Shown here: piece after piece, positions 60,726-64,000 of the stretch | How positions within the stretch are numbered: position 1 is the stretch's first letter | Layout of the letters: every line of letters starts with the position of its first letter | Assembly (NCBI RefSeq): GCF_032854445.1 | Contig: NC_088305.1 | Span: 5,399,606-5,463,605, forward strand | Direction: 5' to 3' | DNA length: 64,000 nucleotides | From: Liolophura sinensis | Taxonomy: Eukaryota > Mollusca > Polyplacophora > Chitonida > Chitonidae | Notes under the pieces: model-generated | Databases searched by the model: none | What the model saw: only the letters and a program-made list of their open reading frames with translations | Told to the model about the DNA's origin: nothing | Program-made: the position numbers and the translations under genes

Positions 60726-61822
60726 TTGCTCATATTCCGTGACTGAAGAAAGCCGCTGTGCCCACAGAAAACCGTTGTCCTGTGGAATCTTATTGATGAC
60801 CCCCCCCCCCCCCAGCCTTTGATCCCTTTGCTCAGAACATATCCACTTATTTTTGCTTTCAAATTCCACGTTTTAAATTTCAAATTCCACGTTTTAAATA
60901 CAGACTGCTGTCTGTATTGACCCAATGGAAGGAGCCAAGAATCAAATTGGCTCTTTTTTGTTTATGTGAATTGGTAGTGTTTTACTTGTTGAACCGTCAC
61001 GTGGCGTGTCCTAAAGCCAATGGTTTGGGTAAAAATCTGTAAATTAGAATACAAAAAATGCAGTCATTGGCTTGTTTATTTGTGAAGGAACTCCAGTTGG
61101 GGAAAAGACACTCCGTCTAATAATCAGGGAAGGGTGTTTGGTTGCTTCAATTCTATTAGACTTGATACCAGATTGCTCGTCATAAGGTTAGGCCTCTGAT
61201 GGAAGATTTAGAGTACACCGACGATGAAAGGCCAAAGCAAGCACAATGGACGTAAGCACTGATGAGCTAGAAGTAGAAAAGCGACGCATTGAGGCATTTC
61301 CTCAACTCATCTGTGGATCACCAAATACCACAAATGACTGTATTCCCTCGGCAGACGGAGGCCCGTAGACAGTGATGCATGGAGCAACGAGGCCCCTCAA
61401 CGCTTTTAATCTCATAGCTTGAAGTTAAATGTAAAACGGGTCGCTCGAACCCCGATAAACGCCGTTGAGAAAGATAGAGGTCTGGCAGCCTTGAATGCTG
61501 CCCACGTCCGGTAACTGATAAATCAGACGAAGTACCGCATTATGTATACCACAGAAAAATAGGACGACGCCTTGGCTTTGTGAGGACACGGCTATTGCAA
61601 AACGACATTCCTTCCATTTCTGTTGCAACCAATGGCTTACCCACTGTCTCACAAATGATACAGACTGAATTTCGCCTTTATCAAAGTCTGACTGATTCAC
61701 ATATCTTTCATGCAATGGCTATCCAGTGTGTCTGCATACGACGTTTCATGGACAAATTTTCGCTGTAATATTAACACGTCAGTGTAACGCAATGGAAGGC
61801 ACTCGCTGAAATATTGTGTGTG

Positions 61823-61963
61823 ATTTATTTATTTATTTGAGTGGTGTTCTATGTACGCCGTACTGAAAAATATTTCAGTTATACGACACCGGCCAGCGTT
61901 ATGATGGGAGGAAACTGGACAGAGCCTGGGAAACCCACGACTATTCGCAGGTTGCTGACAGAT
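61823..61963 (-). mobile_element. SINE family M, 3' half, minus strand
   Basis: A (ttta)n tail, then tacgccgtactgaaaaatat, ccggccagcgttatgatggg and attcgcaggttgctgaca. Confidence 0.8.
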
Positions 61964-62317
61964 CTAGCGTTTGACAACGGATTCGCAAACAATGAGAGAC
62001 GTCTATCCAGTTGATTCACAGGGCGTCTAATTAATCGCTGAGCCAATTAGCCAGCTTTATTCTGATTCATTGAATAGCATGTTAAGTTTTACTGGTTTTA
62101 ATGATTTGACTTACATTTTTGGTAGGTTTTAAACAACATCACTTAATATTTGCAATATTGGTAGTTAATAGGCCACACGAGACTCGGGTTCTAAAACCAT
62201 TCTCTGAGGGTGAATTTTCTAGATTCTCGTGCTTACATTTTGGAGGAGAGGGGTTGGTAGTAATTATTGATCGATTGTGCCCTCTTGTGAAACCTTGCTT
62301 AAAATTCGGGTCTTCTC

Positions 62318-62590
62318 TGGCCTAGGCGGGTGGCGTGCCATCGCGGCACAACAATCCAGGAGCCTCTCAACAATGTGGTCACTCTGAGTTCAAGTCCAGC
62401 TCGCGCTACCTTTTTCTCCGGGAGTACGGGGGAAGGTGTGTTCGCCACCTGCGGATGGTCGCTGTCGCTGGAGACCGCTTGCCTTCCACCAACATGACAT
62501 AAATGTGTCACACGTGGTTTTCTCTTATCATAATGCTGCATCCTGTCGTATAAGTAAAATATTAATATAACAATATGAATAAATAAATAT
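62318..62590 (+). mobile_element. SINE family M with internal insertion
   Basis: A diverged head is followed by gagttcaagtccagctcgcg and ccacctgcggatggtcgctg, then about 70 bp of foreign sequence, then cataatgctgcatcctgtcg, gtataagtaaaatatt and an (aaat) tail. Confidence 0.72.
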
Positions 62591-62599
62591 TATATATGT

Positions 62600-64000
62600 C
62601 GTACAGGTATATACACATGGAAAAGTTCTCCTGTATACATGGTTTCCTACAACAATAATGCATGCTACAAAACAACAAAATTATGAGGGTACATTTCTTG
62701 AGGTTAAAATAACAATCACAAACTATATTTGCAAGTTTTTCTCAGAAACCGTTATCTGTAGCTTACCACGCGTACTAATAACTGCTTTTGGAAGTTCCCC
62801 TGCCTAATTGGTGTATGGCTTTGAATCAGGAGTGGGTTTTTTATACCTGGCAATGGTTAGGTTTTTTACCCTGAAGGTATTTGTGGTATGTGTGTGGCAT
62901 GCCTCTGAGAGCATATCTTCGAATATATGCATGTATAACAAGAACACGAACGTCTGTTTGGACCTATAGATTCTGAAGTGGCCATTTTAGGTTGAACTAC
63001 CACTTTATATGGCGTCCCCTTCGTTCCTGTTTCGCAAGAGTCAGTCCCAAGATACTTGTCATAGCAGTGTTAAAAAAATCAACACGAATTTAGGAGGAAT
63101 ATTCGTCAAGGTAATAAAACAAAGTTACAATAAGCATTTACAATAAACCGTCTTTTTACTCCAGCGAAGGAGAATAAGAATGGAGGAGTAGTCATTCAGG
63201 ATGTTGGCACCCAACAAGCCTTTTCCATGCATAGCTAAATGAGCCGGGTATCGTCACTTACTTAGTAATGTCTCCAGAGAACAGAGAAACCGAGCTAAGA
63301 ACATCCCTTCTCACTAACAAGCTTGAGATGTCTCTTCGAGGATTGGATGAAAAGAATTTATTGGGGTTGGTTTCCCTGCAGAGGGAGTATGTTGTAATTC
63401 ATTGGCCACAAACGACCCTATATCTTATTGCCAAAACATGAACAAGGATGGCCTAGTTATACATACAAATATTTAGGAGTTGAATCTGTTTCAAGCAGGA
63501 ACAGCAAAAACGTGCACATTTTTACATGACCGTGGCGAACGTGATTAAAATATATCGCAAAGCCTTTGGTGTTCACATGCAGTTGTATACGCTGATAAAG
63601 TCAGACCGAATAGACTCTCCCTACGCCGACTTGAAGCTAACCTAATTCCAGGTTATACGCTTACCCTAAGCCCTCCCTCTGTTAGTCAGATTGAATCTCA
63701 CTTACCTAGTCAGGAATTGAAGTCCAATTTAACCCGTTCACTGATTTGTGTATTGGAGAAAATTGCCCGCCTAAAACAAGTCTGACCAAGCGGTGTACTC
63801 TTCTTATTTTCTGTTTTACGTTGTAGTATCTGCATAGCTGTGCACAAAGAACAAAGGCGTAGTATACAAACGCTGAGGGTAACAGCAGAGAATGAGATGT
63901 TTTATTTTTGAACTGCTACGCACCGACTTGTTTAAGCGTGAAATGCTTTGGCATTACATTAGTTTATTTATTTTGTATACCCTAAGACCGTACACAAGAT
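62600..64000. other. Downstream intron, no exon recognised
   Basis: I looked for a phase-1 exon with a TM4-like hydrophobic stretch and the ECL2 CW motif and saw none. AT-rich non-coding DNA. Confidence 0.45.

Noticed and set aside
62119-62325. TM4 exon after a ggtag acceptor-like site
   Set aside because: The translation (GFKQHHLIFAILVV...) lacks the TM4/ECL2 features of class B receptors.

Overview
This is animal nuclear DNA. Exons are short and flanked by GT/AG splice sites, introns are kilobases long, and most of the window is interspersed and tandem repeat. The repeats include abundant tRNA-headed SINEs whose core and (ATAAA)n tail resemble those of bivalves and other lophotrochozoans. 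The best guess is a marine mollusc, probably a bivalve; the species cannot be told from the sequence.

Only one protein-coding gene is recognised: a class B (secretin-family) G-protein-coupled receptor on the + strand, closest to the calcitonin receptor / calcitonin-receptor-like subfamily. Five consecutive exons are visible at 33749-33865, 55545-55651, 56649-56740, 57290-57416 and 60284-60437. They encode the hormone-binding ectodomain from its second conserved cysteine onward, TM1, TM2 and TM3. All four internal junctions are phase-compatible. The exons upstream (signal peptide, first ectodomain cysteine) were not found, and those downstream (TM4-TM7, tail) appear to lie beyond 64000.

Layout. 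1-21 kb: non-coding DNA with scattered SINEs and two other dispersed repeat families (called R and Q here). 21-33.5 kb: three tandem, diverged copies of a roughly 4 kb segment, which act as a natural experiment for dating insertions. 33.7-60.4 kb: the receptor exons. The first intron, about 21.7 kb, holds a 48-bp tandem array (34.6-35.1 kb), a (TA)n palindrome (41.0 kb), a minisatellite (41.2 kb), a second (TA)n palindrome (42.6 kb), another minisatellite (42.8 kb), a decayed Tc1/mariner-type transposase (44.3-44.7 kb) and a 3.8 kb satellite of 38- and 28-bp units (46.4-50.2 kb). 60.4-64 kb: the next receptor intron, with more SINE fragments.

Apart from the receptor exons and the transposase remnant, open reading frames here look like chance frames or products of tandem repeats. 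No convincing new gene system was seen. The most unusual material is repeat architecture: a mosaic triplication, a TTAA-flanked insertion with promoter-like features, and a satellite that has captured an inverted copy of its own flank.
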